Source of the DNA: Nissabacter sp. SGAir0207
GTDB lineage: Bacteria; Pseudomonadota; Gammaproteobacteria; Enterobacterales; Enterobacteriaceae
Assembly (NCBI RefSeq): GCF_005491205.1
Contig: NZ_CP028035.1
Location: forward strand, 3,348,001-3,412,000
Length of the DNA stretch: 64,000 nt
Direction: 5' to 3'
The notes beneath the pieces were generated by a model, which saw nothing but the letters and a program-made list of their open reading frames with translations, was not told where the DNA came from and searched no databases. Shown one piece after another: positions 50,451 through 59,326 of the stretch. A program made the position numbers and the translations under genes. Positions within the stretch are counted from its first letter, which is position 1; each line of letters starts with the position of its first letter.

Positions 50451-50528
50451 ACCGCGCCGGAACGCCTGATAACCTGTGGTACTATCACGCACCGAAACCT
50501 ACTCCACTCCTGACCCAAGAGCACTGCC

Positions 50529-51305
50529 ATGGAAATCACCGAATCGCGTCGGCTTTATCAACAACTGGCCGCAGAGTTTAAACAGCGCATCGAGTCCGGC
50601 CTCTACCCGGTGGGCGATAAGCTGCCGGCGGAGCGCTATATCGCCGAGGAGATGAATGTCAGCCGCACCGTGGTGCGCGAGGCGATCATCATGCTGGAGG
50701 TGGAGGGGTATGTGGAGGTGCGCAAAGGCTCCGGCATCCATGTGGTCTCCAACCAGCAGCGCCATCTGGTGACGCCAAGCAGCGACCTGGAGTTCGCCAG
50801 CGTCGGCCCGTTTGAGCTGTTGCAGGCGCGCCAATTGATTGAGAGCAACATCGCCGAGTTCGCCGCCACCCAGGTGACCAAGCAGGACATCGTACGGCTG
50901 ATGGAGATTCAGGAGCACGCCCGCCAGGAGGATCGTTTCCGCGATTCGCAGTGGGATTTGAAATTCCATGTGCAGGTGGCGCTCGCCACCCAGAATGGCG
51001 CGATGGCGACCATCGTCGAGAAGATGTGGAGCCAGCGCGTGCAGAACCCCTACTGGCTGAAGCTGCATGAGCACATCGATGACAAGTCGATCGAGAGCTG
51101 GTGCGAGGATCATGACCAGATCCTGAAGGCACTGGTGCGCAAAGATCCGCACGGGGCCAAGCTGGCGATGTGGCAGCACCTGGAGAACACCAAGCAGATG
51201 CTGTTCCACGCCACCACCGATGACTTTGAGTTCAACGTTGACCGCTACCTGTTTACCGAAAATCCGGTGGTGCACCTTGAGAGCCACCTCGGCCTGCCGA
51301 AATAA
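50529..51305 (+). CDS. exuR: ExuR, GntR-family repressor of hexuronate genes
   Basis: A 258-residue GntR/FadR-type repressor. N-terminal winged helix: [49 protein letters not shown] in pattern; C-terminal FCD domain with [30 protein letters not shown] and [13 protein letters not shown]. It represses uxaCA, exuT and its own gene until galacturonate or tagaturonate binds (known for E. coli). The length equals E. coli ExuR. Confidence 0.95.
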   Translation: MEITESRRLYQQLAAEFKQRIESGLYPVGDKLPAERYIAEEMNVSRTVVREAIIMLEVEGYVEVRKGSGIHVVSNQQRHLVTPSSDLEFASVGPFELLQARQLIESNIAEFAATQVTKQDIVRLMEIQEHARQEDRFRDSQWDLKFHVQVALATQNGAMATIVEKMWSQRVQNPYWLKLHEHIDDKSIESWCEDHDQILKALVRKDPHGAKLAMWQHLENTKQMLFHATTDDFEFNVDRYLFTENPVVHLESHLGLPK

Positions 51306-51314
51306 CCTCCCCTG

Positions 51315-51340
51315 AAAACCGGCCACTGGCCGGTTTTTTT
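51315..51340 (+). terminator. exuR terminator
   Basis: AAAACCGGCC, loop ACT, GGCCGGTTTT with three more T. It begins 9 bp after the stop codon. Confidence 0.92.
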
Positions 51341-51650
51341 GCCAGTTATGTCAAGATGTGTAAATCCGCCCCGCCTTTTCGATCGGTTAATACAATGGAA
51401 TGTAAACCTGTCCGATCAATCCTCATTACCGCTGTCTCGCTCTGACGGTTTTTGTTACAGTTAGACCACTTTTTTTACCCGATTTTGCTGTTGATGAGGC
51501 CGATAACGGTAAGTTGCAGAATAATCTCGGGAAACATCGCCCTGTGGCTGGCTCCCCGCTTCCCCCATATTGAGCTGGCCATCAATGCAGGACAGGATGT
51601 GCTGCGCCTCCCGGGCTGACAGTAATAAATAGAGTTTCCGGAACCAACGC
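51341..51650. other. Intergenic region exuR-yqjA
   Basis: About 310 bp with no convincing gene. It should hold the yqjA-mzrA promoter. A run of A/T-rich blocks near 51445-51480 is seen, but no certain boxes. Confidence 0.4.
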
Positions 51651-52328
51651 ATGGATATCATCAAAGAGCTGCTGCATGCCCTCTGGCACCAAAATTTTGA
51701 GTTACTTGCCGATCCGACCCTGGTATGGGCAATCTACATTTTGCTGTTTTTGATCCTTTTTCTGGAGAATGGCCTGTTGCCCGCGGCTTTCCTGCCGGGC
51801 GACAGCCTGCTGATTCTGGTGGGGGTGCTGATCGCCAAAGGCACCATGGACTTCCCGCTGACGCTACTGGTGCTCACCTCCGCCGCCAGTCTGGGCTGCT
51901 GGCTGAGCTACATCCAGGGGCGCTGGCTTGGCAACACCCGGCTGGTGCAGAGCTGGCTGGCGCACCTGCCCGCCCACTACCACCAGCGGGCGCACAACCT
52001 GTTCCACCGCCACGGCCTCTCCGCACTGCTGGTGGGCCGCTTTTTGGCCTTTGTCCGCACCCTGTTGCCGACCATCGCCGGCCTCTCTGGCCTCAGCAAC
52101 AGCCGTTTCCAGTTCTTCAACTGGGTGAGCGGCTTCCTGTGGGTGGTGATCCTCACCACGCTCGGCTTTATCCTTGGCCGGACGCCGCTGTTTTTACAAT
52201 ATGAAGATCAATTGATGTTCTGCCTGATGATGCTGCCGCTAGTGCTGCTGGTGCTGGGCCTGATTGGCTCGCTGGTGGTGCTGTGGCGCAAAAAGCAGGG
52301 CAGTGCGGATAAAGGAAATCCCCTATGA
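51651..52328 (+). CDS. yqjA: YqjA, DedA-family inner-membrane protein
   Basis: A 225-residue DedA protein: [22 protein letters not shown] (re-entrant loop with the acidic residue), [14 protein letters not shown] and the conserved arginine motif [34 protein letters not shown] in pattern. With YghB it supports proton-motive-force-dependent envelope and division functions in E. coli, and DedA members act as lipid flippases. It overlaps mzrA by 4 bp. Confidence 0.95.
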   Translation: MDIIKELLHALWHQNFELLADPTLVWAIYILLFLILFLENGLLPAAFLPGDSLLILVGVLIAKGTMDFPLTLLVLTSAASLGCWLSYIQGRWLGNTRLVQSWLAHLPAHYHQRAHNLFHRHGLSALLVGRFLAFVRTLLPTIAGLSGLSNSRFQFFNWVSGFLWVVILTTLGFILGRTPLFLQYEDQLMFCLMMLPLVLLVLGLIGSLVVLWRKKQGSADKGNPL

Positions 52329-52711
52329 AACGCTTTCTCCCCTCTTCCGCCCTGCGCTGGCGGTGGCTGGCTGGCCTGATGCTGGCCTTTGCCGTGCTGG
52401 GGCTGCTGGCGCTGCCGCGCGGTGCCAGCCAGGAGAGCGCCCTGACCATTCGCCCCGAGCGGCGCGGCCAGACGCTGCCGGACGGCTTCTTCGTCTACCA
52501 GACCCTTGACCAGCGCGGCATTCGCATCAAGAGCATCACGCCGGAGAATGACACGCTGATCATCCGCCTCGCCTCGCCGCAACAGCAGCAGCAGGCGCGT
52601 GAGGCGCTGTCGTTGATTTTGCCGCAGGGCTACACGGTCGGGCTGCGCGCCGTGGCCGCCGAGCAGGCCTGGGTCAAAAAGCTGGCCCTCGATCACTTGC
52701 GGATCGGCTAG
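52325..52711 (+). CDS. mzrA: MzrA, modulator of EnvZ/OmpR
   Basis: A 128-residue bitopic inner-membrane protein: a short cytoplasmic start, one membrane helix (about 12-30, [18 protein letters not shown]) and a periplasmic domain with [37 protein letters not shown] in pattern. MzrA binds EnvZ and links CpxAR to EnvZ/OmpR. It starts in an ATGA overlap with yqjA, the E. coli arrangement. Confidence 0.92.
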   Translation: MKRFLPSSALRWRWLAGLMLAFAVLGLLALPRGASQESALTIRPERRGQTLPDGFFVYQTLDQRGIRIKSITPENDTLIIRLASPQQQQQAREALSLILPQGYTVGLRAVAAEQAWVKKLALDHLRIG

Positions 52712-52727
52712 CTTCCCCCCTCCCATT

Positions 52728-52752
52728 ACGCGCCGCCCGGCGCGTTTTTTTT
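52728..52752 (+). terminator. mzrA terminator
   Basis: ACGCGCC, loop GCCC, GGCGCGT, then a T run to 52752; 17 bp after the mzrA stop. Confidence 0.92.
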
Positions 52753-52894
52753 GCCCGCCTGCACAAAACTTTTCCGAAAAAGCCTGTTTTTTTGGGGGGA
52801 TGCGAATTTCAGGTCTATGCTTACCAGTGTGGCGGTAAACCCTGTATCCGCCCCCGGCGGCAACGTGCCGCTACCCTGAGAAGGAAACCGGATC

Positions 52895-53266
52895 ATGACG
52901 TTTCGCACTTCACTGGCTCTGCTCCTTACCCTGCCGCTGCTGGCGGGCAGTTGCGCCGCGGCGATCAACGAGACCTGCGACAGCAAGGCACAGGCGATCG
53001 AGCAGCAGCTGGCGCAGGCGCGCCAGCAGGGGCAAACCGAGCGCGTCTCCGGCCTGATGAAGGCGCTGACGCAGGTGAAAGCCAACTGCACCGCCCAGAC
53101 GCTGGAGGCGGACAAACAGCGCAAGGTGCGTGAGTACGAGCAGGAAGTGGCGGAACGGCAACAAGATTTAAGGGAAGCACAGGCCAGCGGCGATAAGGAC
53201 AAGATCGCCGTGCGCCAGAAAAAACTGGAAGAGGCGATCGCTGAGCTGCGCGCCGCCGGGGAGTAG
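52895..53266 (+). CDS. yqjC: YqjC, DUF1090 periplasmic protein
   Basis: A 123-residue protein with a signal peptide (about 1-22, LALLLTLPLLAGSCAAA) followed by a charged, helical, coiled-coil-like mature part (EQQLAQARQQGQTERVSGLMKALTQVKANC and KVREYEQEVAERQQDLREAQASGDKDKIAVRQKKLEEA in pattern). Two cysteines (CDS, NCT) could form a disulfide. In E. coli YqjC is periplasmic with no well-defined role. AGAAGGAAA precedes the ATG. First of the yqjCDEK group. Confidence 0.9.
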   Translation: MTFRTSLALLLTLPLLAGSCAAAINETCDSKAQAIEQQLAQARQQGQTERVSGLMKALTQVKANCTAQTLEADKQRKVREYEQEVAERQQDLREAQASGDKDKIAVRQKKLEEAIAELRAAGE

Positions 53267-53394
53267 CCGGAGGGACCTGAGCCCCCTTTCGTCCCCTCTT
53301 CAACGCCGCGGCGGCCTGTCTGTCAGGCCCTGTGGATTGGCGCGCCCACGGCCATCTCTATGTTCATACCGTCCTGTAAACGAAGGAGTTACCG

Positions 53395-53700
53395 ATGGCA
53401 AAAGATTACACCACGGAAAATTTACGTGCCGAACTCAAGTCGCTGGCAGACACCCTGGAAGATGTGCTGCGCTCCTCCTCCGAGAAGCCACTGGCGGAGT
53501 GGGATCGTCTACGCAGCAAGGCGGAAGGTGCGCTGAAGGATACCCGCGTGCGCCTGAGCGACACCGGTGACCGTCTGGCCCACCAGACCAAAGAGATTGC
53601 CAGCCAGGCTGATACCTACGTCCACAAGAACCCGTGGAAAGGCATTGGCATCGGCGCCGCCGTCGGCGTGATTGTCGGCGTCCTGATTTCGCGTCGATAA
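53395..53700 (+). CDS. yqjD: YqjD, ElaB/YqjD/DUF883 membrane-anchored ribosome-binding protein
   Basis: A 101-residue protein: an amphipathic N-terminal region with ELKSLADTLEDVLRSSSEKPLAEWDRLRSKAEGALKDTR in pattern and a C-terminal membrane anchor after the conserved NPWKGIGIGAAVGVIVGVLISRR. E. coli YqjD tethers stationary-phase ribosomes to the membrane. GAAGGAG lies 9 bp before the ATG. It is followed 2 bp later by yqjE. Confidence 0.95.
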   Translation: MAKDYTTENLRAELKSLADTLEDVLRSSSEKPLAEWDRLRSKAEGALKDTRVRLSDTGDRLAHQTKEIASQADTYVHKNPWKGIGIGAAVGVIVGVLISRR

Positions 53701-53702
53701 CT

Positions 53703-54107
53703 ATGGCGGATTATCAGAAACCTGAATCCCAGGGCCCCGCGAAAGGGGTCCTGGATGTTGCGCACCGTGTCACCACCACCCTGGTCGGCCTGATCGAAAC
53801 CCGGGTGAAGCTGGCGGTGGTAGAGCTGGAGGAGGAGAAATCCAATCTGGTTCAACTGCTGCTGATGACCGGTATCTCCCTGATCCTACTGGTCTTCGGG
53901 CTGGTGAGCCTGCTGGTGCTGATCTTCTGGGCGATTGACCCGGACTATCGCCAGACCGCGCTCTGGATCGCCACGGCGGCACTGCTGGTACTGGGCGGTG
54001 GTTTGGCCATCTGGACGCTGGTAAAAGCCAAGCGCTCCACCCTGCTGGGGGCCACCCGGCGGCAGTTGCAGATTGACCGCGCCATGCTGGAGAAGAAGAT
54101 CCCATGA
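53703..54107 (+). CDS. yqjE: YqjE, phage-holin-like membrane protein (DUF1469)
   Basis: A 134-residue protein with a cytoplasmic start (GVLDVAHRVTTTLVGLIETRVKLAVVELEEEKSN) and two membrane helices (about 48-70 and 80-105). The family is common next to yqjD-type genes and may help organise the membrane anchor. Function unknown. Start ATG 53703 lies 2 bp after the yqjD stop; the frame extends upstream inside yqjD. Confidence 0.92.
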   Translation: MADYQKPESQGPAKGVLDVAHRVTTTLVGLIETRVKLAVVELEEEKSNLVQLLLMTGISLILLVFGLVSLLVLIFWAIDPDYRQTALWIATAALLVLGGGLAIWTLVKAKRSTLLGATRRQLQIDRAMLEKKIP

Positions 54108-54394
54108 GCCGTCCCCAACTGGAACGCGAACGTGAGAAGCAGCGCCTGCTGGCGCTGATCCAGCAGCAGCGCATGGATCTCACCGTCGGCTGCGAACAGT
54201 GGCTGGAGGTGACCGCGCCCTATGACCGCGGCTGGATCAAGCTGATGGGCATGAAGAAGTACCTCGCCATTGGTTCGAGCCTGATGGCGGTCTACACGGT
54301 ACGCCACCCCAACAAAGTGGTGCGGCTGGTGCGCCGTGGCCTTGGCATCTGGGGCACCGTCAAGCTGGTTCGCAATACCCTCTCCCCACGGTAG
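54104..54394 (+). CDS. yqjK: YqjK-family small protein
   Basis: A 96-residue protein: RPQLEREREKQRLLALIQQQRMDLTVGCEQWLEVTAPYDRGW in pattern, typical of YqjK. The C-terminal part (YLAIGSSLMAVYTVRHPNKVVRLVRRGLGIWGTVKLVRN) is amphipathic or weakly hydrophobic. Function unknown; always with yqjD and yqjE. It overlaps yqjE by 4 bp (ATGA) and its stop lies inside the terminator stem. Confidence 0.92.
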   Translation: MSRPQLEREREKQRLLALIQQQRMDLTVGCEQWLEVTAPYDRGWIKLMGMKKYLAIGSSLMAVYTVRHPNKVVRLVRRGLGIWGTVKLVRNTLSPR

Positions 54395-54414
54395 CCCGGC
54401 GCTACCGTTTTTTT
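54388..54414 (+). terminator. yqjCDEK terminator
   Basis: ACGGTAGC (54388-54395) pairs with GCTACCGT (54401-54408), followed by six T. It overlaps the last codons of yqjK. Confidence 0.9.
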
Positions 54415-54604
54415 CCCTGCCAACACTTGTTCAATTTTTTTGAGTTTTTACGGCAATTTTATCAGCTTACTTCTTTTTCCTGACTCCCCTACACTCCTCT
54501 CCATCGACCACACACACCGCCACACAGCGCGCCATTCGCGGGCTGGGGCAAAAAAAATCGGCTGGCCGCCAGGGCGAACCAGCAAAATGACTGAGGATAA
54601 GATG

Positions 54605-55024
54605 ATGAAGAAATTAGAAGATACTGGCCTGCTGGTTGCACGCATCCTGATGCCGATCCTGTTCATTACCGCTGGCTACGGCAAAATCGGTGCCTACGGC
54701 GCGACCCAGCAATATATGGAGAGCATGGGCGTGCCCGGTTTCATGCTGCCGCTTACCATCCTGCTGGAGTTCGGCGGCGGCCTGGCCATCCTGTTTGGCT
54801 TCCTGACCCGTACCACGGCCTTCATCACCGCCATCTTTACCGTGCTGACGGCGCTGCTGTTCCACAGCAACTTCGCCGATGAGATGAACCAGATGATGTT
54901 CATGAAGAACCTCTCCATCGCCGGCGGTTTCCTGGTGCTGAGCGTGGTCGGTGCCGGTGGCTTCAGTCTGGATGCGCTGCTGAAAAAACGCGGCCTGTTT
55001 TCCGGCTCGGTAAGCCGCGCGTAA
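54605..55024 (+). CDS. yqjF: YqjF, DoxX-family inner-membrane protein
   Basis: A 139-residue DoxX protein with four membrane helices: MKKLEDTGLLVARILMPILFITAGYGKIGAYGATQQYMESMGVPG in pattern, then LEFGGGLAILFGFLTRTTAFI. Possibly a quinone-linked redox membrane protein; in E. coli induced by some nitro-aromatic compounds. I choose ATG 54605 (7 bp after GAGGA), which gives the E. coli N-terminus; ATG 54602 also fits. It pairs with yqjG just downstream. Confidence 0.92.
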   Translation: MKKLEDTGLLVARILMPILFITAGYGKIGAYGATQQYMESMGVPGFMLPLTILLEFGGGLAILFGFLTRTTAFITAIFTVLTALLFHSNFADEMNQMMFMKNLSIAGGFLVLSVVGAGGFSLDALLKKRGLFSGSVSRA

Positions 55025-55044
55025 TTCACTACACTTACCCTATC

Positions 55045-55082
55045 AGGGGGCGGGCGCAGTCAGCACCCGCCCCTCTTTTTTT
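55045..55082 (+). terminator. yqjF terminator
   Basis: A GC-rich stem AGGGGGCGGG with CCCGCCCCT and a T run, 21 bp after yqjF and 20 bp before yqjG. Confidence 0.8.
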
Positions 55083-55102
55083 AGCCACGTAAGGAGATAC
55101 CC

Positions 55103-56119
55103 ATGGGACAGCTCGTTGACGGCGTCTGGCAGGACACCTGGTATGACACCAAATCGACCGGCGGCCACTTCAAGCGCTCCGCCTCGCAATTCCGCAACTG
55201 GGTGACGCCGGATGGCGAGCCGGGTGAGCATGGCCGCGGCGGCTTCCGCGCCGAGCCGGATCGCTACCACCTCTACGTCTCGCTGGCCTGCCCGTGGGCG
55301 CACCGCACCCTGCTGATGCGCAAGCTGAAGGGGCTGGAGACGCTGATCCCAGTTTCCGTGGTGCACCCGCTGATGCTGGAGAATGGCTGGACTTTCGGCG
55401 ATGACTTCCCCGCCGCCACCGGTGACGATCTCTACCAGTTCAACTACCTCTACGAGCTATACCTGAAGGCGCAGCCTGACTACACCGGCCGCGTGACGGT
55501 GCCGGTTTTGTGGGACAAGCAGCAGCAGACCATCGTCAGCAATGAGTCCGCCGACATCATCCGCATGTTCAACAGCGCCTTTGACGCGGTGGGCGCGCGC
55601 GCCGGTGACTACTACCCAGTGGCGCTGCGCAATGAGATCGACGATCTCAACGCCTGGATCTATGACAAGGTGAACAATGGCGTCTACAAGTCCGGCTTTG
55701 CCACCAGCCAGGAGGCCTATGACACCGAGGTCGCGGGCGTGTTTGAGGCGCTGGAGCGGCTGGAGCAGATCCTCAGCTTCAAGCGCTACCTGACCGGCAA
55801 CCAGTTGACCGAGGCCGATCTGCGCCTGTGGACGACGCTGGTGCGCTTCGACCCGGTCTACGTCACCCACTTCAAGTGTGACCGCCACCGCCTGAGCGAC
55901 TTCCCGAACCTGCATGGTTTCCTGCGTGATATCTACCAGCTGCCGGGCATTGAGGAGACGGTCAACCTCGACCACATCCGCCACCACTACTACCGCAGCC
56001 ACAAGACCATCAACCCGAGCGGCATCATCTCCATCGGGCCGCAGGGCGATCTACTGGCCGAGCACGGGCGCGACCAGCGCTTCGGCAGCGAGGAGCATGA
56101 AGAGGAAGAGAACCTGTAG
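55103..56119 (+). CDS. yqjG: YqjG, glutathionyl-hydroquinone reductase
   Basis: A 338-residue Xi-class glutathione transferase. The catalytic Cys63 lies in SLACPWAHRTLL; QFNYLYELYLKAQPDYTGRVTVPVLWDK and NESADIIRMFNSAFD are typical. The C-terminal helical domain contains YLTGNQLTEADLRLWTTLVRFDPVY. It reduces glutathionyl-hydroquinones to free hydroquinones. AAGGAG lies 7 bp before the ATG. Confidence 0.96.
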   Translation: MGQLVDGVWQDTWYDTKSTGGHFKRSASQFRNWVTPDGEPGEHGRGGFRAEPDRYHLYVSLACPWAHRTLLMRKLKGLETLIPVSVVHPLMLENGWTFGDDFPAATGDDLYQFNYLYELYLKAQPDYTGRVTVPVLWDKQQQTIVSNESADIIRMFNSAFDAVGARAGDYYPVALRNEIDDLNAWIYDKVNNGVYKSGFATSQEAYDTEVAGVFEALERLEQILSFKRYLTGNQLTEADLRLWTTLVRFDPVYVTHFKCDRHRLSDFPNLHGFLRDIYQLPGIEETVNLDHIRHHYYRSHKTINPSGIISIGPQGDLLAEHGRDQRFGSEEHEEEENL

Positions 56120-56139
56120 CCAGCCGGGGCGGCTGGCCA
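56120..56139. terminator. Hairpin between convergent yqjG and yhaJ
   Basis: GCCAGCC and GGCTGGC around GGGGC. No clear T run; it may serve both converging genes. Confidence 0.45.
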
Positions 56140-56146
56140 GCGGGGA

Positions 56147-57046
56147 TTATTGCAGGTGGCTGAACAGCTTGGGGATTTCGCGCAGCATCCAGGCTTTCGC
56201 CTCACCCATGCTGTCACGCCGCCAGGCCATGATGATGTCGGTCTCGCGGTTGTACTCGGCGCTCACCACCCGCAGCCGGCCGGCAGCGATATCCTGCTCA
56301 ACCATCGGGTAGGGCATGGTGGCGACGCCAAGGCCATCAATCAGTGCCTGACGCTTTTCGCCAATGGTGGAGACCGTCAGGCGCTGCTGTTTGTCCAGCA
56401 GCTGCACCGTCAGCACCGGCCGCTCGCGGGCGGTGTCCGCCACCGCAATGCCGCGGTACTTGACGCGGGTGATCTCTGACAGCGGCTCCGGCTCCTGATG
56501 GATCGGGTGGTCGGGCGCCGCGACGTAGACGCTCATCAGCGTATAGAGCTTGCGGCTGTTGATCTCGGATGAGGAGCGGAAGTGCATGTCCGGCGCGATA
56601 ACGATGTCGGCGCGCCCCTGCTCCAGCCGCTCCCACGCCCCGGCCAGCACTTCGGTCAGCAGCGACACCTGGGTATTGGCCTTCTGCGCCAGCCGCTCCA
56701 CCAGCGGGAAGAGTTGGGTAGCGGGCGAGAGCGCCTCGCACACCACCGTCAGGTGCGTCTCCCAGCCGCGCGCCAGCGCCTCGGCATCGGTGGTCAGTTT
56801 GTCCGCCGCCTCCAGCAGCACCCGGCCGCGCTCCAGCAGCATCCGCCCGACATTGGTGAATTTGGTGCGGTGGCCTGAGCGGTCAAACAGCACCACGTCC
56901 AGCTCCTCCTCCAACTTCTGCATGGTATAGCTCAACGCCGACGGCACGCGCCCCAGCTCATCAGCGGCGGCGGCGAAACTGCCGCGGCGGTCTATTGCAT
57001 CCATTACTCTCAACGCTTCTAGCGTCAACGCCCGGTCTTTGGCCAT
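56147..57046 (-). CDS. yhaJ: YhaJ, LysR-family regulator
   Basis: A 299-residue LysR protein: ALTLEALRVMDAIDRRGSFAAAADELGRVPSALSYTMQKLEEELDVVLFDRSGHRTKFT in pattern, then the effector domain. In E. coli YhaJ activates yqjF and yhaK in response to nitro-aromatic breakdown products and affects virulence genes in pathogens. Its divergent neighbour is yhaK, and yqjFG lies just behind it, which fits this regulon. Confidence 0.95.
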   Translation of the reverse strand: MAKDRALTLEALRVMDAIDRRGSFAAAADELGRVPSALSYTMQKLEEELDVVLFDRSGHRTKFTNVGRMLLERGRVLLEAADKLTTDAEALARGWETHLTVVCEALSPATQLFPLVERLAQKANTQVSLLTEVLAGAWERLEQGRADIVIAPDMHFRSSSEINSRKLYTLMSVYVAAPDHPIHQEPEPLSEITRVKYRGIAVADTARERPVLTVQLLDKQQRLTVSTIGEKRQALIDGLGVATMPYPMVEQDIAAGRLRVVSAEYNRETDIIMAWRRDSMGEAKAWMLREIPKLFSHLQ

Positions 57047-57153
57047 GGTGGTTCTCTGTCAGGATTTTTGAATATACCCACCAGATTAACTGGCTAACAA
57101 TCCGCCGTCCAGACGCTTACCATTTAGCTATCGAATAACGCGAGCCAAACGTC

Positions 57154-57855
57154 ATGATTACTTGCAGAACAGCCAAACAGTGCGGGAAAGCGGACTTTGG
57201 CTGGCTCAAAGCCCGCTACACCTTCTCTTTCGGCCACTATTTTGATCCCTCGCTGATGGGCTATGCCTCGCTGCGCGTCCTGAATCAGGAGGTGCTGGCA
57301 CCCGGCGCGGGCCTGCAACCACGCGGCTACCCACGGGTGGATGTGCTGAATGTTATCTTGCAGGGCGAGGCGGAGTACCGCGACAGCCTCGGCAACTGTC
57401 TGCGCGCCAAGGCTGGCGAGGTGCTGCTGCTGTCGGCCCAGCCGGGCATCACCTACAGCGAGCAGAATCCCGGTACCCGGCCGCTGACGCGGATGCAGCT
57501 CTGGCTGGACGCTTGCCCGGCGCGCGTCAATGACGCGGCGCAACAGCTGACGCTGCGTCATCGCCCCTGCCAGTTGTTGGCGTCGCCGGATGGCGCGCAG
57601 GGCAGCCTGCAACTGCGCCAGCAGGCGTGGGTGCACCACATTGACCTGGCGGCCGGTGAGCGCCACACCCTGCGCCTGCATGGCCCACGCGCCTACTTGC
57701 AGTCGATCCACGGCGAGGTGCAGGCCATTGGCCATGATGGGCAGGCGCGACAGCGGCTGGCCTGCGGCGACGGGGCCTTTATCTGTGAGGAGCCAGAGCT
57801 GACGATTGTGGCAGACAGTCCGCTGCGCGCGCTGCTGATTGATCTGGCGGAATAA
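57154..57855 (+). CDS. yhaK: YhaK, pirin-like bicupin protein
   Basis: A 233-residue bicupin almost collinear with E. coli YhaK: MITCRTAKQCGKADFGWLKARYTFSFGHYFDPSLMGYASLRVLNQEVLAPG in pattern, NVILQGEAEYRDSLGN and LHGPRAYLQSIHGEVQA, ending DSPLRALLIDLAE. YhaK is a cytoplasmic redox-sensitive protein of unknown activity, and unlike true pirins it lacks the full metal site. Divergent from its probable activator yhaJ. Confidence 0.93.
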   Translation: MITCRTAKQCGKADFGWLKARYTFSFGHYFDPSLMGYASLRVLNQEVLAPGAGLQPRGYPRVDVLNVILQGEAEYRDSLGNCLRAKAGEVLLLSAQPGITYSEQNPGTRPLTRMQLWLDACPARVNDAAQQLTLRHRPCQLLASPDGAQGSLQLRQQAWVHHIDLAAGERHTLRLHGPRAYLQSIHGEVQAIGHDGQARQRLACGDGAFICEEPELTIVADSPLRALLIDLAE

Positions 57856-57950
57856 CCGGTTTTGCCGGCTGCGACCACGGCAGCGGGCGATTGCACGACC
57901 CTACACACAGCAACACCAAAAAAGGGCGCCTGAGCCGTGCCTGATAAGCA

Positions 57951-57984
57951 AAAAGCCCGGATCAGTTTCCTGATCCGGGCTTTT
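57951..57984. terminator. Bidirectional terminator of rnpB and yhaK
   Basis: AAAAGCCCGGATCAG (57951-57965) pairs with CTGATCCGGGCTTTT (57970-57984), a 15-bp perfect stem usable from both sides. Confidence 0.95.
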
Positions 57985-57991
57985 CTATATG

Positions 57992-58370
<379 letters not shown>

Positions 58371-58377
58371 GGCGCGC

Positions 58378-58406
58378 ATATTAGGCGGTTTCGTCCTGAA
58401 TGTCAC
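58378..58406 (-). promoter_or_regulatory. rnpB promoter
   Basis: On the minus strand -35 GTGACA (58401-58406) and -10 TAATAT (58378-58383), 17 bp apart, 8 bp before the RNA start and followed by a GC-rich GCGCGCC stretch like a stringent discriminator. It overlaps the 3' end of rsmI. Confidence 0.65.
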
Positions 58407-59265
58407 CCTCTTGTTGCGCCAACGCATGGCGATAGAGGGAATTTTTCTTCACGCCGTGGATCTCGGCCGCCAGCGCCGCGGCTTTTTTCAGCGGCAGCTC
58501 CTTCTGCAACAGCGCCAGCGTGCGCAGTGCCTCGGCTGGCAGCGCCTCCTCATCGGCCTTGTGGCCCTCGACGATCAGCACCATCTCGCCCTTGCGGCGG
58601 TTCTCATCCGCCTGCACCCACGCCAGCAGCTCCGCCACCGGCGCGCCGTGGATCGACTCCCAGGTCTTGGTGATCTCACGCGCCAGCACCACATAGCGAT
58701 CCGCGCCCAGCACCGTGACCATGTCGGTCAGGCTGTCAATCAGGCGGTGGGTGGACTCATAGAAGATCAGCGTGCGTGGCTCCTCCACCAGCGCCTGAAG
58801 CGCGTCTTTGCGCCCCTTGGTCTTGGCGGGCAGGAAGCCCTCGTAGCAGAAGCGGTCAGAGGGCAGGCCAGCGGCGGAGAGCGCGGCAATCGCCGCACAG
58901 GCACCCGGCAGCGGCACCACGCGGATGCCAGCCTCGCGGCAGCGGCGCACCAGATGGTAGCCGGGGTCGTTGATCAGCGGCGTGCCAGCGTCGGAGACCA
59001 GCGCAATGCTCTGGCCCTCCTGCAATTTCGCCAGCAACAATTCAGCCTTCTGCTGCTCATTGTGGTCATGAAGTGCGAAGAGCCGCGCATTTATTGCAAA
59101 ATGTTGTAACAGCAGGCCCGTATGGCGCGTATCCTCGGCAGCCACCAGATCCACCCCCTGAAGCACGGCCAGGGCGCGCTGGGTAATGTCACCCAGATTG
59201 CCGATCGGGGTGGGCACCACATAAAGCGTTGAGGCAGAAATCACTGCCTGATCGTGTTGATTCAT
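58381..59265 (-). CDS. rsmI: RsmI, 16S rRNA (cytidine-1402-2'-O)-methyltransferase
   Basis: A 294-residue tetrapyrrole-methylase-fold enzyme: [37 protein letters not shown] in pattern, [22 protein letters not shown] (SAM site), [22 protein letters not shown] and [12 protein letters not shown]. It 2'-O-methylates C1402 in the decoding centre. Divergent from lpoA; its stop lies only about 10 bp from the rnpB 5' end. Confidence 0.96.
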   Translation of the reverse strand: MNQHDQAVISASTLYVVPTPIGNLGDITQRALAVLQGVDLVAAEDTRHTGLLLQHFAINARLFALHDHNEQQKAELLLAKLQEGQSIALVSDAGTPLINDPGYHLVRRCREAGIRVVPLPGACAAIAALSAAGLPSDRFCYEGFLPAKTKGRKDALQALVEEPRTLIFYESTHRLIDSLTDMVTVLGADRYVVLAREITKTWESIHGAPVAELLAWVQADENRRKGEMVLIVEGHKADEEALPAEALRTLALLQKELPLKKAAALAAEIHGVKKNSLYRHALAQQEGDIQDETA

Positions 59266-59326
59266 TGTTTAGTCCGGAATGCCGATTTAATATTGAGCAT
59301 CTTGAAAAAACATCACTGGATACAGC

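Noticed and set aside
51461..51664. A 67-codon minus-strand frame between exuR and yqjA
   Set aside because: No similarity, no ribosome site, and it overlaps the likely yqjA promoter and start.
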